A stretch of 64,000 nucleotides of DNA from Streptococcus devriesei DSM 19639 (GCF_000423725.1 NZ_KE384084.1:694222-758221), one strand, 5' to 3'; numbered from the stretch's first letter, positions 40,582 to 50,857 are shown. Notes: generated from the letters alone by a model not told the origin. Numbers and translations are program-made.

Positions 40582-40896
40582 TCATAAATATTCATGGGCT
40601 AAGTAGGTCACCCCACCACCAATTGCGCCAGTTACAGCTCCTATAAATCCTTCTCCTACACCACATGCCACTGCCCCTGTTACAGTCCCTACACCAGGAC
40701 AGACCGAGGTACCGCCAATTGCACCAGTATATATTCCATGAGCTGCTCCAGCAGCTGCTCCTCCAAGTCCACCCACACCAATTGCGTCGCTGAAACCTCT
40801 CTAACTAAAGCTTCCACCATCAACAATAGACAGATAATCCAGACCTATTGCTTCAAAGTTATCAAAAGCCATTGAATTCAAACTTGATGTATGCAT
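40582..40896 (-). pseudogene. Double-glycine class II bacteriocin precursor interrupted by an amber codon
   Basis: AAAGGAG precedes the ATG at 40896. The leader (28 residues, MHTSSLNSMAFDNFEAIGLD then YLSIVDGG) ends in a canonical double-glycine site. Three codons later (S-F-S) comes TAG at 40801-40803, and the frame then continues without further stop for 73 codons as a Gly/Ala-rich core with two Cys (SVCPGVGTV and VACGVG), ending THLAHEYL-like at 40582. So it reads as a 103-residue precursor carrying one nonsense change. No other lesion is visible, hence it is recent, or is suppressed or read through. Confidence 0.75.
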
Positions 40897-40928
40897 AAAA
40901 ATCTCCTTTTTGAAATTACGTGAATATT

Positions 40929-41018
40929 TTAACGTTTATATTTTTCTTTCACAAGATATTTTGTAACATTTAACACAAATAACAACACTGCGAAACAAAC
41001 CGTAATTTTTCGAATCAT
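40929..41018 (-). CDS. Small hydrophobic peptide with basic tail, copy 1
   Basis: A 29-codon ORF, MIRKITVCFAVLLFVLNVTK then YLVKEKYKR, one TM helix and a strongly basic end. Its plan matches the peptide at 40306-40398. The ribosome binding site is poor, and the ORF lies immediately upstream of the bacteriocin leader (33 bp), so the true role could be a leader region rather than a gene. Confidence 0.3.
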   Translation of the reverse strand: MIRKITVCFAVLLFVLNVTKYLVKEKYKR

Positions 41019-41072
41019 TATTATTGTTTTTTAATAAAAGTTAACCTACATTCTCATTCTAAAAACCAACCC

Positions 41073-41127
41073 AAAAAAGCACTGGCTCTCCTTGACACTG
41101 CTGAAAAGGAGGGTTCAGTGCTTTTTA
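41073..41127 (-). terminator. Terminator of the MalY/PatB-type gene
   Basis: AAGCACTGa-type long hairpin: arms around GCACTG and CTCCTT pair with AAGGAG and CAGTGC, then TTTTTTGG on the minus strand. Confidence 0.75.
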
Positions 41128-41143
41128 TCAGCTCAACTGCTGT

Positions 41144-42304
41144 TTATTTTGGAAAAACTTTAGCTAAGCGCTCACAGGCTTCCTGCAGGACAGCTGTGGG
41201 AGCAGCGAGGTTGAGGCGGGCATGGCCTGCTCCTTCCTTGCCAAAGGTCGATCCGACATTGAGAATAAGCTTGGCTTCTTCTTTGATTTTTTGGTGAAGT
41301 TCCTCGTCTGATAAGTTATAGGCTGAGAAATCCAGCCATACGAGATAGGTTCCTTCCGGCTTCATGACCTTAATCTTAGTATGCTGCTCCAAATAGTCTG
41401 CGAGAAAATCGCTGTGTTTTTCCAGAAGCTCCTTTAATTCCGTCAGCCAAGGTTTGCCGTAACGAAAGGCGGTTTCTGTTGTTATAAGGCCGATAGTCGG
41501 CACTTCATGCTGATTATTGGCTAATTGCCGTTTTTTGAACTGAGCTCGCAATGCCGGATTTTCAATAATGACAAAACTATTTTTCGTTCCGGCTACGTTA
41601 AAGGTTTTAGTCGCACTGGAAAGAACCAGACTGAACTGACCAAAGTCGCCGACGGTATTGATACTGTAGTGTTTATGACCAAACAGGGCTAAATCCTGAT
41701 GGATCTCATCAGAAACAAGAATAACACCATACTTTTGGCAGAGCTCAGCTACTTTTCGCAATTCTTCAGGTGTCCAGACCCGTCCCCCTGGATTGTGGGG
41801 ACTGCAAAAGAGATAAAGTTTGACTTGATTTTCTACGATGTCTTTTTCTAATTGGGTAAAGTCAATTTCAAAATGGCCGTTTCTTTCCACCAAAGAATTT
41901 TCAATCAAGCGGCGGTTGTTGAGCTTGACAGAGCGGGCAAAGGGAGGATAAACCGGCGTATTAATGAGCACTGCATCCTGCTCTTGGGTGAAAGTCTGAA
42001 TGGCTACTGATATAGCAGGGACGACGCCTTCAATAAGGACAATAGCTTCCTTATCCACCTGATAACCATGTTCTGTTTTTTCCCAATCCTGAATCGCTTC
42101 AACTACACCATCCCAAACATAAGGATAGCCGTAAACGCCAAAATCGGCATAGCGCTGAATAGCAGCCTGCATTTCCGGAAAAGCTAAAAAATCCATATCT
42201 GCTACCCATAAAGGCAGCAGCTCCTTGTCCTTTTGGACTTCCTGCCATTTTACCGAGTGCGTTTTGATGCGATCAGGCAATGTTGTAAAATCAAATTGAC
42301 TCAT
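41144..42304 (-). CDS. PLP-dependent C-S lyase, MalY/PatB family (cystathionine beta-lyase)
   Basis: A fold-type I PLP enzyme, 386 residues, of the MalY/PatB branch that cleaves cystathionine or cysteine. The Schiff-base Lys is in LVLSSATKTFNVAGTK, with the N-terminal LPLWVADMDF and HNPGGRVWTPEEL blocks conserved. It follows the trans-sulfuration enzyme by 9 bp, so the pair converts cysteine to homocysteine via cystathionine, or the reverse in part. Substrate choice between cystathionine and cysteine is not readable here. Confidence 0.87.
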   Translation of the reverse strand: MSQFDFTTLPDRIKTHSVKWQEVQKDKELLPLWVADMDFLAFPEMQAAIQRYADFGVYGYPYVWDGVVEAIQDWEKTEHGYQVDKEAIVLIEGVVPAISVAIQTFTQEQDAVLINTPVYPPFARSVKLNNRRLIENSLVERNGHFEIDFTQLEKDIVENQVKLYLFCSPHNPGGRVWTPEELRKVAELCQKYGVILVSDEIHQDLALFGHKHYSINTVGDFGQFSLVLSSATKTFNVAGTKNSFVIIENPALRAQFKKRQLANNQHEVPTIGLITTETAFRYGKPWLTELKELLEKHSDFLADYLEQHTKIKVMKPEGTYLVWLDFSAYNLSDEELHQKIKEEAKLILNVGSTFGKEGAGHARLNLAAPTAVLQEACERLAKVFPK

Positions 42305-42313
42305 TTTTATCTC

Positions 42314-43417
42314 CTATGTTTCTAAAACTGTTTTTAAATCATTGATCAAGTCTTCTGCGTCCTCAATTCCGATTGACAGCCGCAGTAAGTCATCCGTCAG
42401 ACCGTAAGAATGGCGGACCTGAGCAGGTATATCCAAGTGTGTCTGCGTTGCCGGATAGGTAATCAGGCTTTCGATACCGCCCAAGCTTTCCGCAAAAGTA
42501 AAGACCTCTAAGCCGTTAATAATCTCCGGTATCCTGTCTTCGTCAGCTACTTTGAAAGAGACCATGCCTCCCTTGCCGGTGTAGAAAACATCTTTGACTG
42601 CGGGTGATTGTTCCAAATAGGCTGCAATCGCCTTGGCATTTTGTGTTGACTTTTCCATGCGCAGTTTTAATGTTTTGAGACCGCGCATGAGCAAATAGGC
42701 ATCAAAAGGCGACAGTGTTGGTCCCGTTGTGTTTTGATCATAAAACAGTTTATCATAAATGTCCTGATTGCTGGTCATCAAAACACCGGCTAAGACATCG
42801 TTGTGGCCCGACAGGTATTTGGTAGCCGAATGCAGGACAACATCCGCCCCTAAAGGGATGGGATTTTGATAAATCGGACTGTAAAAGGTATTATCAACAA
42901 TCACTTTGGCACCGTGAGCATGTGCAGTCTGGGCAATCTTCTTGATATCAAATTCAATCATCAGCGGATTGGTCGGTGTTTCAATATAAACATAATCTGT
43001 GTCATCTGAAACAGCTGCAATCAGCTCATCTTCCGTATTGGCATAGGTAAAGGAAAATCTGCCCCTTGCTTCCTGCTCGTTAAACCAGCGAAAAGAGCCG
43101 CCATACAAATCACGCGCAGCAACAATTTTGCTGCCGGCAGGAAAGCCATTAAAAAGCAGCACCAGAGCTGCCATACCGGATGCTGTTACAATCGCATGGT
43201 CTGCTTTTTCAATCTTAGCCAGCGTTTCTTCTAAGACAGCGCGGGTAGGATTTTTAGTCCGCGTGTAATCAAAACCGGTAGACTGACCAAATTCCGGATG
43301 CTGGTAGGTCGTTGAAAAATGAATGGGCGCAATCAAAGCGCCTGTTGTTTTATCTGTATTAATGCCTGCATGGGCTAAAATGGTTTCTAATTTATAATCT
43401 TTATCATTGTCCGTCAT
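42314..43417 (-). CDS. Trans-sulfuration PLP enzyme (cystathionine gamma-synthase/lyase family)
   Basis: A 367-residue Cys/Met-metabolism PLP enzyme. The Schiff-base Lys lies in VVLHSATKYLSGHNDVLAG; YTRTKNPTRAVLEE near residue 47 and EVFTFAESLGGIESLITYPA near the end are family signatures. Streptococcal orthologues are annotated as metB (cystathionine gamma-synthase), but gamma-synthase and gamma-lyase cannot be separated by sequence reading. Translated as a unit with the downstream C-S lyase. Confidence 0.87.
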   Translation of the reverse strand: MTDNDKDYKLETILAHAGINTDKTTGALIAPIHFSTTYQHPEFGQSTGFDYTRTKNPTRAVLEETLAKIEKADHAIVTASGMAALVLLFNGFPAGSKIVAARDLYGGSFRWFNEQEARGRFSFTYANTEDELIAAVSDDTDYVYIETPTNPLMIEFDIKKIAQTAHAHGAKVIVDNTFYSPIYQNPIPLGADVVLHSATKYLSGHNDVLAGVLMTSNQDIYDKLFYDQNTTGPTLSPFDAYLLMRGLKTLKLRMEKSTQNAKAIAAYLEQSPAVKDVFYTGKGGMVSFKVADEDRIPEIINGLEVFTFAESLGGIESLITYPATQTHLDIPAQVRHSYGLTDDLLRLSIGIEDAEDLINDLKTVLET

Positions 43418-43551
43418 AGTTTTTGCCTTTCAAACCTAATGAGTTTATTTTACCACTTATTCCTTGCTGCAGCGGCTTTTGCCGCTATTCTATTTCTTAA
43501 TAGTCAGCTATAAAAAATAACTATAGCGGTCTTTAATTCTCCATGATAAGC

Positions 43552-43585
43552 AAAAATCTCCCAGCAGCCTGTGCTGCTGAGAGAT
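43552..43585 (-). terminator. Terminator of the flippase gene
   Basis: CTCTCAGCAGC/GCTGCTGGGAG hairpin then ATTTTTG on the minus strand, after the flippase stop. Confidence 0.85.
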
Positions 43586-43597
43586 AGGGAGGAAAGA

Positions 43598-45232
43598 TTA
43601 TTCCAGATGTAGTTTTTGGCGAAGAAGCTGAGCTTTTTCTCCCAGCATCTTATCCAGCAAATGGCTCATAAGGCCTAAAATACCATAGACGCCCACACCC
43701 ACGCAGCCTATTAAAATCACGTAAATGAGGCTTGATACTCTGCCGCTGTCAGCCAAGAAGAGGCTGAGCAGCCAGACAGCTATACCAACAGCAAGGCTCA
43801 TTAGAGCGGTTAAAATAAGCACCAACAGGCTTGTCCTTCTGACAGCCCTGCGGCTAAAGCCTGTAATCTTGTGAATGCGCAGATACATGAGCACAATAGG
43901 CACCAGCAAGGCAAGACTTGTTGAAATAATCGGGCCGTAAGCATGAAACAGATAAATCAGAGGAACTTGCAAAAGCAATTTGATGATGACCCCATAAGCA
44001 AAATATCTGATTGCTTTGCGATTTTCAAACAGAGCCTGCAGCATAGGCGCCAAAACAGTATAAATAGCTAAAATGACCGTCTGTAAAAGAGAGGCCGTAA
44101 ACAAGCCCAAAGACTGCCCCTGCGGAATACCGTAAAAGACGGTATAGAGAGGCCTGGCCAAAATAACAGAGCCAGCAATAGCCGGAACAATAAAGGCCAT
44201 CAGCATTTGCAGATTATTAACCACCAGACGGGCGGAAGCTCTTCTGTCCTTTTTGACAAAGTTTTCCGTCAGCAGAGGGATACCGACACCGGCAATAGCG
44301 GTCGCAACCGCAATCAAAATCATGGTTACCTTGCCCGGATTGGTTGAGAAATAAGCAAACATCACTTTTAATTCTCTATTGGAATAGGCGGTAAAGAGGG
44401 CCATGGTATTGCCAAAGGTAAATTGGTCAATCAGCTTGAAAACCTGAATGGCCGATCCCGTGATAATGAAAGGAACAGCTTCCTTGATCGTTTCAATAAG
44501 AAGATCTTTGGTATCAATCACGATGCTGTCAGGCTTTTTGCCAAAGAGAACTGTCAGTAAATCATTTTTCCACAGGAAATAAATGAGCACAGCAATACTG
44601 GCAAACATCCCGACAAAGGCAGCAAAGGTGGACTGCGTGACAGCTTCAACATAGTTGCCTGATCCCATTTTCATGATAAAAAAGGCCGTCAGCAGCATCC
44701 AGATGACACGGATAACCTGCTCAGCAATCTGGCTCATGGCATAGGGTTTTAGGTTGTTAAATCCCTGAAAAAACCCTCTTAGAACACTCATAGATGGAAA
44801 CACAAGGACAGCCAGTGTCAGGCTTCTAAGAACCGGCACCAGATCCTTTCCTCCGCGGCTGAGAGACGCAAAAAAAGGCGATCCCAGATACATAATAAGT
44901 GCAAAAATCAAGCCTAAAAGCAGCATAAAATGCAGAATTTTACGGACAAGATAGGTACTCTTTTGCGGATCTCCCAGCGTGTTGTACTTGGAAACCTGCT
45001 TGGCAACAGCAACCGGAATACCAACCGTTGAAATCAGCAAAAACAGGGCGTAAATCTCATAGCCCATTCCAAACAGGGCATTGGCTTCAGCCGCATATCT
45101 TCCCATCCAGGCATACCAGGGAATAATGTAGACAGCTCCCAGAAGGCGGCTGATGAAGTTGCCGGCAGTCAGCCAGGCAGTTCCGCGAACCATCTGCTCC
45201 TGCTGAGTCATTTTTGTTTTTATTTCAGACAT
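43598..45232 (-). CDS. MurJ/YtgP-type lipid II flippase
   Basis: A 544-residue MOP-superfamily exporter with about 14 TM segments, of the YtgP type known in streptococci to replace MurJ in lipid II flipping. The GTAWLTAGNFISRLLGAVYIIPW start and the RLSG/charged loop SLSRGGKDLVPVL are as in YtgP. It is divergent from murE, which makes the precursor. The first Met at 45232 or the one at 45211 could be used. Confidence 0.88.
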   Translation of the reverse strand: MSEIKTKMTQQEQMVRGTAWLTAGNFISRLLGAVYIIPWYAWMGRYAAEANALFGMGYEIYALFLLISTVGIPVAVAKQVSKYNTLGDPQKSTYLVRKILHFMLLLGLIFALIMYLGSPFFASLSRGGKDLVPVLRSLTLAVLVFPSMSVLRGFFQGFNNLKPYAMSQIAEQVIRVIWMLLTAFFIMKMGSGNYVEAVTQSTFAAFVGMFASIAVLIYFLWKNDLLTVLFGKKPDSIVIDTKDLLIETIKEAVPFIITGSAIQVFKLIDQFTFGNTMALFTAYSNRELKVMFAYFSTNPGKVTMILIAVATAIAGVGIPLLTENFVKKDRRASARLVVNNLQMLMAFIVPAIAGSVILARPLYTVFYGIPQGQSLGLFTASLLQTVILAIYTVLAPMLQALFENRKAIRYFAYGVIIKLLLQVPLIYLFHAYGPIISTSLALLVPIVLMYLRIHKITGFSRRAVRRTSLLVLILTALMSLAVGIAVWLLSLFLADSGRVSSLIYVILIGCVGVGVYGILGLMSHLLDKMLGEKAQLLRQKLHLE

Positions 45233-45318
45233 AGATTTTCTTTCTAGTTTTAATAAATTTATTATAAACTTTTGCTTGGTACTTGTAAAACACTAACTTT
45301 AAGTCTACAATAAAAGGT

Positions 45319-46764
45319 ATGATTACATTAAAGAAGACACTCAGTATCCTCAAAGATGACGGTAACTTTCGTGAAATTATTGATGCAGATCATTACCAAA
45401 ATGATTATCCTGATTTCACTTTCAGCCATATCTCTTATGACAGCAGAGATGTAAGTGACAGCACCCTCTTTTTTGCCAAGGGGCTTAATTTTAAAAGAGA
45501 ATTTCTCACGGCTGCTGTGCAAGAAGGACTGCCTTTTTATGTTGCTCAAAGGGATTACCAAGTCGGTATTCCGGCAATTATTGTAAATGATGTAAAAACC
45601 GCTATGAGCCTCATTGCAATGGCTTTTTACGGCAATCCTCAGGAAAAGTTAAAACTTCTTGCTTTTACCGGAACCAAGGGCAAGACGACTGCGGCTTATT
45701 TTGCCTATAACATACTAAAGCAAAGCCACCGTCCGGCCATGCTTTCAACCATGAATACGACTCTCGATGGCCGCACTTTTTTTAAATCTAAATTAACCAC
45801 GCCGGAAAGTTTGGATCTTTTCAAGATGATGGCTCAGGCTGTTGATAACGAGATGACCCATCTGATTATGGAAGTTTCCAGCCAGGCCTATCTGACCCGC
45901 AGAGTTTACGGTTTAACCTTTGATGTCGGTGTTTTTCTCAATATCAGTCCCGATCATATCGGACCGATTGAACACCCGACCTTTGAAGATTATTTTTACC
46001 ATAAGCGGCTCCTGCTTGAAAACAGCCGTTATGTCGTTGTCAACAGTCAGATGGATCATTTTGAACTGATCAAGGCCCAGTTCGCTCACAAACCCCATGA
46101 TTTTTACGGGCGCCAATCAAGTAATCAGATTGAAAACGCTCAGGCCTTTTCCTTTGATCTGACAGGAAAACTAAAAGGGCATTATGATATCCAGCTAATC
46201 GGTTCTTTTAATCAAGAGAATGCCTTAGCCGCAGGCCTTGCCTGCCTGCAGCTGGGAGCCAGCCCGCTCGATATTCAAAAGGGCATCGCCCAAACAAGAG
46301 TTCCCGGCCGCATGGAAGTATTAACACAGGGCAACGGTGCCAAAGTTTTTGTTGATTATGCACACAACGGTGACAGCCTCGAAAAGCTGCTGTCAGTTGT
46401 AGAAGAGCATCAAAAGGGCAAACTCATTCTGATTCTCGGAGCTCCCGGAAACAAGGGCGAAAGCCGCCGCAAAGATTTCGGCCGCATCATCAATCAGCAT
46501 CCTGATTTGACCGTTATTCTGACAGCTGATGATCCAAACAGGGAAGATCCTTTTGCTATCTGCCAGGAAATCGCCGGCTATATCAAGCGTCCTGTAGAGA
46601 TCATTGCTGACCGAGAAGAAGCCATTCAACAGGCTATGACCTTGACAGAGTCTGAAAGAGATGCTGTGATCATAGCAGGCAAGGGAGCAGATGCCTTTCA
46701 AATTGTCAACGGTCAGCGCTCTGACTATGCCGGTGACATTGAAATTGCTAAGACCTATCTTTGA
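45319..46764 (+). CDS. murE: UDP-MurNAc-tripeptide L-lysine ligase MurE
   Basis: Adds the third stem residue, L-Lys, to UDP-MurNAc-L-Ala-D-Glu. 481 residues: ATP loop GTKGKTT (about 118-124), the [10 protein letters not shown] domain 3 start, and DDPNRED where meso-DAP enzymes have DNPR, which supports Lys specificity. Plus-strand gene, divergent from the flippase with an 86-bp shared promoter region, and ended by a clear terminator. Confidence 0.96.
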   Translation: MITLKKTLSILKDDGNFREIIDADHYQNDYPDFTFSHISYDSRDVSDSTLFFAKGLNFKREFLTAAVQEGLPFYVAQRDYQVGIPAIIVNDVKTAMSLIAMAFYGNPQEKLKLLAFTGTKGKTTAAYFAYNILKQSHRPAMLSTMNTTLDGRTFFKSKLTTPESLDLFKMMAQAVDNEMTHLIMEVSSQAYLTRRVYGLTFDVGVFLNISPDHIGPIEHPTFEDYFYHKRLLLENSRYVVVNSQMDHFELIKAQFAHKPHDFYGRQSSNQIENAQAFSFDLTGKLKGHYDIQLIGSFNQENALAAGLACLQLGASPLDIQKGIAQTRVPGRMEVLTQGNGAKVFVDYAHNGDSLEKLLSVVEEHQKGKLILILGAPGNKGESRRKDFGRIINQHPDLTVILTADDPNREDPFAICQEIAGYIKRPVEIIADREEAIQQAMTLTESERDAVIIAGKGADAFQIVNGQRSDYAGDIEIAKTYL

Positions 46765-46869
46765 TGTTCAAAGATCTCCTGACAAAGCTTAACGAGAATC
46801 ATTTTAAGCAGTAATTTGAACGATTCTAAACAAGCAGCCGCTTCGTTAAAAAATTCTGATTACCTGTCT

Positions 46870-46894
46870 AAAAAGGCTTTTTTAAGCCTTTTTT
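46870..46894 (+). terminator. Terminator of murE
   Basis: AAAAGGCTT/AAGCCTTTT hairpin then TTTTC; it ends just before the promoter of the iron transporter operon. Confidence 0.8.
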
Positions 46895-46906
46895 CTATGC
46901 TATAAT
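46895..46906 (+). promoter_or_regulatory. Extended -10 promoter of the iron-complex ABC operon
   Basis: TGCTATAAT at 46898-46906 with a good extended -10 but no convincing -35, 30 bp before the first gene. The upstream 46790-46850 region carries nested inverted repeats (AGAATC/GATTCT, TTAACGA/TCGTTAA). Confidence 0.55.
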
Positions 46907-46936
46907 AATCATAATTTTGAAGAAAGGAGGTTAGAC

Positions 46937-47719
46937 ATGTCTGATATTCGTGCTGAATCCATTCAGGTTGCTTATGACCAAACGACTGTGATTGATGATT
47001 TATCACTGCAGATTCCTCATCAAAAAATCACAACCATCATCGGTGCCAACGGCTGCGGCAAATCAACCTTATTAAAGGCTCTGACCCGCATTCAGGCCAT
47101 CAACAAGGGACAGATTCTTCTTGACGGTCAAGCCATCGCACAACTCCCGACCAAAGAAGTAGCCAAAAAACTGGCCCTGCTTCCTCAGGTTTTAGAAGCA
47201 ACCGAAGGGATTTCAGTCTATGAATTAATCTCATACGGAAGATTTCCCCATCAAAAATATCTGGGAAATCTTACTAAGCACGATAGGGATAAAATCCACT
47301 GGGCTATGGAAGTCACTAAAGTTGTGGAATTCGCTAAACTTGATGTTGACAGTCTTTCCGGCGGTCAAAGGCAGCGTGTCTGGATTGCCATGGCACTCGC
47401 CCAAGATACCGATACGATTTTTCTTGACGAGCCGACGACTTACCTTGATATGAACCATCAGCTGGAAGTTTTGGAACTCCTGCAAAGACTCAACTGTCAA
47501 ACGCAGAAAACAATCGTCATGGTTTTGCACGACTTAAACTTATCCGCCCGGTTTTCTGATTATCTTATTGCCATGAAAAATGGCAGTATCAAATACCAAG
47601 GAGATGTCAAAGAAATAATGACCGCTCCTATTTTAAGGGATATTTTTCAAATAGATGCTCAGATTATTGAAGACCCTATCCACAAACGTCCTGTTCTGCT
47701 GACTTATCAGCTAATATAG
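46937..47719 (+). CDS. Iron-siderophore-type ABC transporter ATPase
   Basis: A 260-residue FecE/FhuC-like ATPase: Walker A GANGCGKST, Q-loop LPQVLEA, signature LSGGQRQR and Walker B TIFLDEPTTYLD. The FecE-type start SDIRAESIQVAYDQTTVIDDL and the downstream FecD permeases mark an iron-chelate importer. AGGAGG site 7 bases before the ATG. First gene of ATPase-binding protein-permease-permease; substrate likely a siderophore or ferric complex. Confidence 0.9.
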   Translation: MSDIRAESIQVAYDQTTVIDDLSLQIPHQKITTIIGANGCGKSTLLKALTRIQAINKGQILLDGQAIAQLPTKEVAKKLALLPQVLEATEGISVYELISYGRFPHQKYLGNLTKHDRDKIHWAMEVTKVVEFAKLDVDSLSGGQRQRVWIAMALAQDTDTIFLDEPTTYLDMNHQLEVLELLQRLNCQTQKTIVMVLHDLNLSARFSDYLIAMKNGSIKYQGDVKEIMTAPILRDIFQIDAQIIEDPIHKRPVLLTYQLI

Positions 47720-47738
47720 ATTTTTTAGGAGATAATAT

Positions 47739-48671
47739 ATGAACTTTAAAAAAGTTTTCGCCCTTTTGATGACATTTGCTGCAGCACTTATCCTTACTGC
47801 CTGCGGCAATACTTCAAAATCATCCGATAAAAAAGCTGCTGTTTCCAGCATGCCCAAAATTTCCGGTGTTACTTATTACGGCGATGTGCCTCAATCACCC
47901 AAGCGCGTGGTCAGCATCACCTCTACTTATACCGGCTACCTTTTGAAACTCGACCAAAACCTTGTAGGGGTTTCTTCCTATGATAAGAAAAATCCTGTTC
48001 TTAAAAACAAGGTCAAAAAAGCTAAACAAGTGACCTCTTCAGATCTGGAAGCCATTACTGCCCTCAAGCCTGATTTAATCGTGGTCGGCTCAACCGAAGA
48101 AAAAATTGATCAATTAAAGGAAATTGCTCCTGTTATTTCCATCGAATACGGCAAGCGCAATTACCTTGATGTTTTCTCTGACTTTGGCAGAATTTTCAAT
48201 AAAGAAAAAGAAACCAAACAATGGCGCACTGCCTGGAAAGTAAGAACCGCCAAAGCCAAGAAAAAATTGACCAAGGCTGTTGGCAGCGACGCTAAATTTA
48301 CGGTCATGGGACTCTTTGAAAAAGAAATCTATCTCTTCGGCAACAATTGGGGCCGCGGCGGCGAAGTGATCTACCAAGCCCTCGGTTTTAAGGCACCTGA
48401 CAAGGTCGTTAAAGAAGTCTTCCCGGAAGGCTACTTGTCTGCTTCTCAGGAAGTCATCGGTGACTATATTGATGATTATGTCATTGTCGCTGCAGAAGAT
48501 AAAAAGACCGGCGCGTCGCTCTATGAAAGTGATCTTTGGAAAAACATTCCCGCGGTCAAAAAAGGTCATGTTATCAAGGTGAACGCCAATGCCTTTTACT
48601 TTAACGATCCACTGACACTTGAGTATGAACTGAAGACTCTTCAAAAAGGTATTTTGAAGGCCGCCCAATGA
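47739..48671 (+). CDS. Iron-complex-binding lipoprotein
   Basis: A 310-residue receptor with signal peptide ending LTACGN (acylated Cys22), a Ser/Lys linker, and a type III (helical backbone) binding fold: [39 protein letters not shown] and the [14 protein letters not shown] block. It resembles FatB/FhuD-type siderophore receptors. The stop overlaps the downstream permease start as ATGA, indicating coupled translation. Confidence 0.9.
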   Translation: MNFKKVFALLMTFAAALILTACGNTSKSSDKKAAVSSMPKISGVTYYGDVPQSPKRVVSITSTYTGYLLKLDQNLVGVSSYDKKNPVLKNKVKKAKQVTSSDLEAITALKPDLIVVGSTEEKIDQLKEIAPVISIEYGKRNYLDVFSDFGRIFNKEKETKQWRTAWKVRTAKAKKKLTKAVGSDAKFTVMGLFEKEIYLFGNNWGRGGEVIYQALGFKAPDKVVKEVFPEGYLSASQEVIGDYIDDYVIVAAEDKKTGASLYESDLWKNIPAVKKGHVIKVNANAFYFNDPLTLEYELKTLQKGILKAAQ

Positions 48672-49699
48672 GGTTGAAAATGCTTATGACATCAGTTACT
48701 CAAGAAAATAAGCCAAAAAACTTTTGGCTTGTTTTTTTCATTATTTTACTGTTTTTTTTCGGCGGCTTGTATTGCAGCCTGAAATTCGGCGCTGTCAGCT
48801 ATTCCAATCAAGCCTTAATAAAAGTGCTGAGGCACCCCTTTACCTCATCTGCTGTTCAGGATGTCCTTATTGATGTCAGAGTTCCGCGGATAGTCGGCGC
48901 TCTCCTTGTCGGCGCTGCTATGGCAATAGCCGGCAGTATCATGCAGGGAGTGACCAGAAACCCAATTGCAGATCCCGGATTGCTCGGTATTAATGCCGGA
49001 GCAGGGCTGGCCTTGGTTATCGGCTATGCCTTTTTCAGGCACCTGCATTACAGTCTTATCCTGCTTATCTGTCTGCTGGGAGCAGGGCTTGCGGCTGTTC
49101 TTGTTTTTTCCCTGTCCTATACCCCCAGAAAAGGCTACAATCAGCTGCGCTTGATCTTGGCAGGAGCTATGATCTCAACGCTTTTCAATGCCTTTGGCCA
49201 AGCCGTCACTATTTATTTCAATTTATCGACAGCCATTGTCGGCTGGCAGGCCGGGGGCTTGGTCGCTACTAATTGGTCTATGATCAGCATCATTGCTCCC
49301 TTTATCATTATCGGCTTGATTCTAGCACAGGTTTTTTCCCATCAGCTGACGGTTTTAAGTCTTAATGAAACGGTAGCCAAATCACTGGGACAAAGAACCT
49401 TTTTGATGACGCTGTTCCTCTTGGGAATCGTTTTGGTGCTGTCTGCCTCTGCTGTTGCCTTGGTCGGCTCTATCGCTTTTGTTGGTCTGATTATCCCGCA
49501 CTTTATCCGAATGTTTATCGGCAGAAATTACCGCTATCTTCTTCCTTTAACTGCCTTTTTAGGAGCAGTTTTCATGCTCTGGGTTGATTTTGTCTGCCGA
49601 ACTATTAATCCCGGCTATGAAGCACCCTTAAGTGCTGTTATCAGTATCATCGGCCTTCCTTGCTTTTTATGGCTGATTAGAAGGGGGCAGCATTTATGA
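48668..49699 (+). CDS. FecCD-family permease 1
   Basis: A 343-residue permease with about ten TM segments. [20 protein letters not shown] and [18 protein letters not shown] and the [19 protein letters not shown]ase-contact motif are the FecCD signatures. Its start overlaps the binding-protein gene; its stop overlaps the next permease by 4 bp. Confidence 0.9.
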   Translation: MRLKMLMTSVTQENKPKNFWLVFFIILLFFFGGLYCSLKFGAVSYSNQALIKVLRHPFTSSAVQDVLIDVRVPRIVGALLVGAAMAIAGSIMQGVTRNPIADPGLLGINAGAGLALVIGYAFFRHLHYSLILLICLLGAGLAAVLVFSLSYTPRKGYNQLRLILAGAMISTLFNAFGQAVTIYFNLSTAIVGWQAGGLVATNWSMISIIAPFIIIGLILAQVFSHQLTVLSLNETVAKSLGQRTFLMTLFLLGIVLVLSASAVALVGSIAFVGLIIPHFIRMFIGRNYRYLLPLTAFLGAVFMLWVDFVCRTINPGYEAPLSAVISIIGLPCFLWLIRRGQHL

Positions 49700-50706
49700 A
49701 AAAACAGTTGCAGACAAAGCAGATTTTTATACTGCTGATTCTTTTGCTTCTGCTAGTAACAGTATTGTCACTGGCCATCGGAGAGAGCAGCTTTTCTATT
49801 TTTGACGTTCTGAATGTCTTTACAGGCCGGGCCAACAGTGCTTTGACGATGATTATTGTTAAAGTGCGGCTGCCTAGGATCCTTGTTGCTCTGTTGGCAG
49901 GTGCTTCTTTGGCTTTAAGCGGTATGCTTTTACAAACGCTGACGCATAATCCCTTAGCCGATTCAGGCATTTTAGGAATCAATACCGGAGCGGGCATGGT
50001 TATCGCCCTGACTATTTCTTATGCCAGTCTGGAAGAACGCTGGGTTATTACCTTTCTGCCCTTTTTTGCCATGCTGGGGGGCTGTCTGACCATTTTAGCG
50101 GTTTATTTAATGGCCCGCAAGAAAAATAATAATATCAGCCCTGCCCGTCTTATCATCACGGGAGTTGGTGTCTCTACAATGCTGTCAGGAACCATGGTTT
50201 CTATTGTCGGCAGTATTGATCGCTACAAGGTAGATTATATTATCAGCTGGCTGAGCGGCCGCTTCAGCGGTGACAACTGGACAACCTTAGCAATCCTCTC
50301 TCCTTTCTTACTGCTTCTTTGGACAGGCAGCTACAGCCGCAGCCAGACCCTCAATATTATGAGTTTAAACGATCACACAGCTCTGGCACTGGGCTTAAAG
50401 CTGCAAAGAGAACGTCTGATAACGCTGATTCTGGCTACAAGTCTGGCAGCCCTCAGTGTCATATTAGTCGGCAACATCACCTTTATCGGCTTAGTCGCAG
50501 GCCATATTACCAGAAGAATTCTGGGGAATAATCACTTTATCAGCCTGCCAGGTGCCATGCTGGTCGGAATGATTATTTTGCTTCTGGCGGATACCATTGG
50601 ACGTGTTTTTCTGATTGGTACAGGCATTCCGACAGGCCTTATCGTTTCTATCCTAGGCGCTCCTTACTTCCTTTACCTGATGACAAAGGCTGACGTGCAC
50701 AGTTAA
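49696..50706 (+). CDS. FecCD-family permease 2
   Basis: A 336-residue partner permease, likewise about ten TM helices, with VRLPRILVALLAGASLALSG and GNITFIGLVAGHITRRILG motifs. The two permeases would form a heterodimer with two ATPase copies. ATGA overlap with permease 1; a terminator follows the stop. Confidence 0.9.
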   Translation: MKKQLQTKQIFILLILLLLLVTVLSLAIGESSFSIFDVLNVFTGRANSALTMIIVKVRLPRILVALLAGASLALSGMLLQTLTHNPLADSGILGINTGAGMVIALTISYASLEERWVITFLPFFAMLGGCLTILAVYLMARKKNNNISPARLIITGVGVSTMLSGTMVSIVGSIDRYKVDYIISWLSGRFSGDNWTTLAILSPFLLLLWTGSYSRSQTLNIMSLNDHTALALGLKLQRERLITLILATSLAALSVILVGNITFIGLVAGHITRRILGNNHFISLPGAMLVGMIILLLADTIGRVFLIGTGIPTGLIVSILGAPYFLYLMTKADVHS

Positions 50707-50727
50707 GATAATCAGCAATTCACGACT

Positions 50728-50780
50728 AAAAAATAAGTGGAACAGACAGCTCTAGCAACTGTTTGATCCGCTTATTTTTA
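50728..50780 (+). terminator. Terminator of the iron-complex operon
   Basis: AAAAATAAG/CTTATTTTT arms with an internal ACAG/CTGT stem, after the second permease stop. Confidence 0.75.
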
Positions 50781-50857
50781 GTTCTCATTGACCACAATTA
50801 AAATTATATCCTATTTTATCAGCCAAAACTGGCAGTCATAAAACTCAGCGCTCTGCC

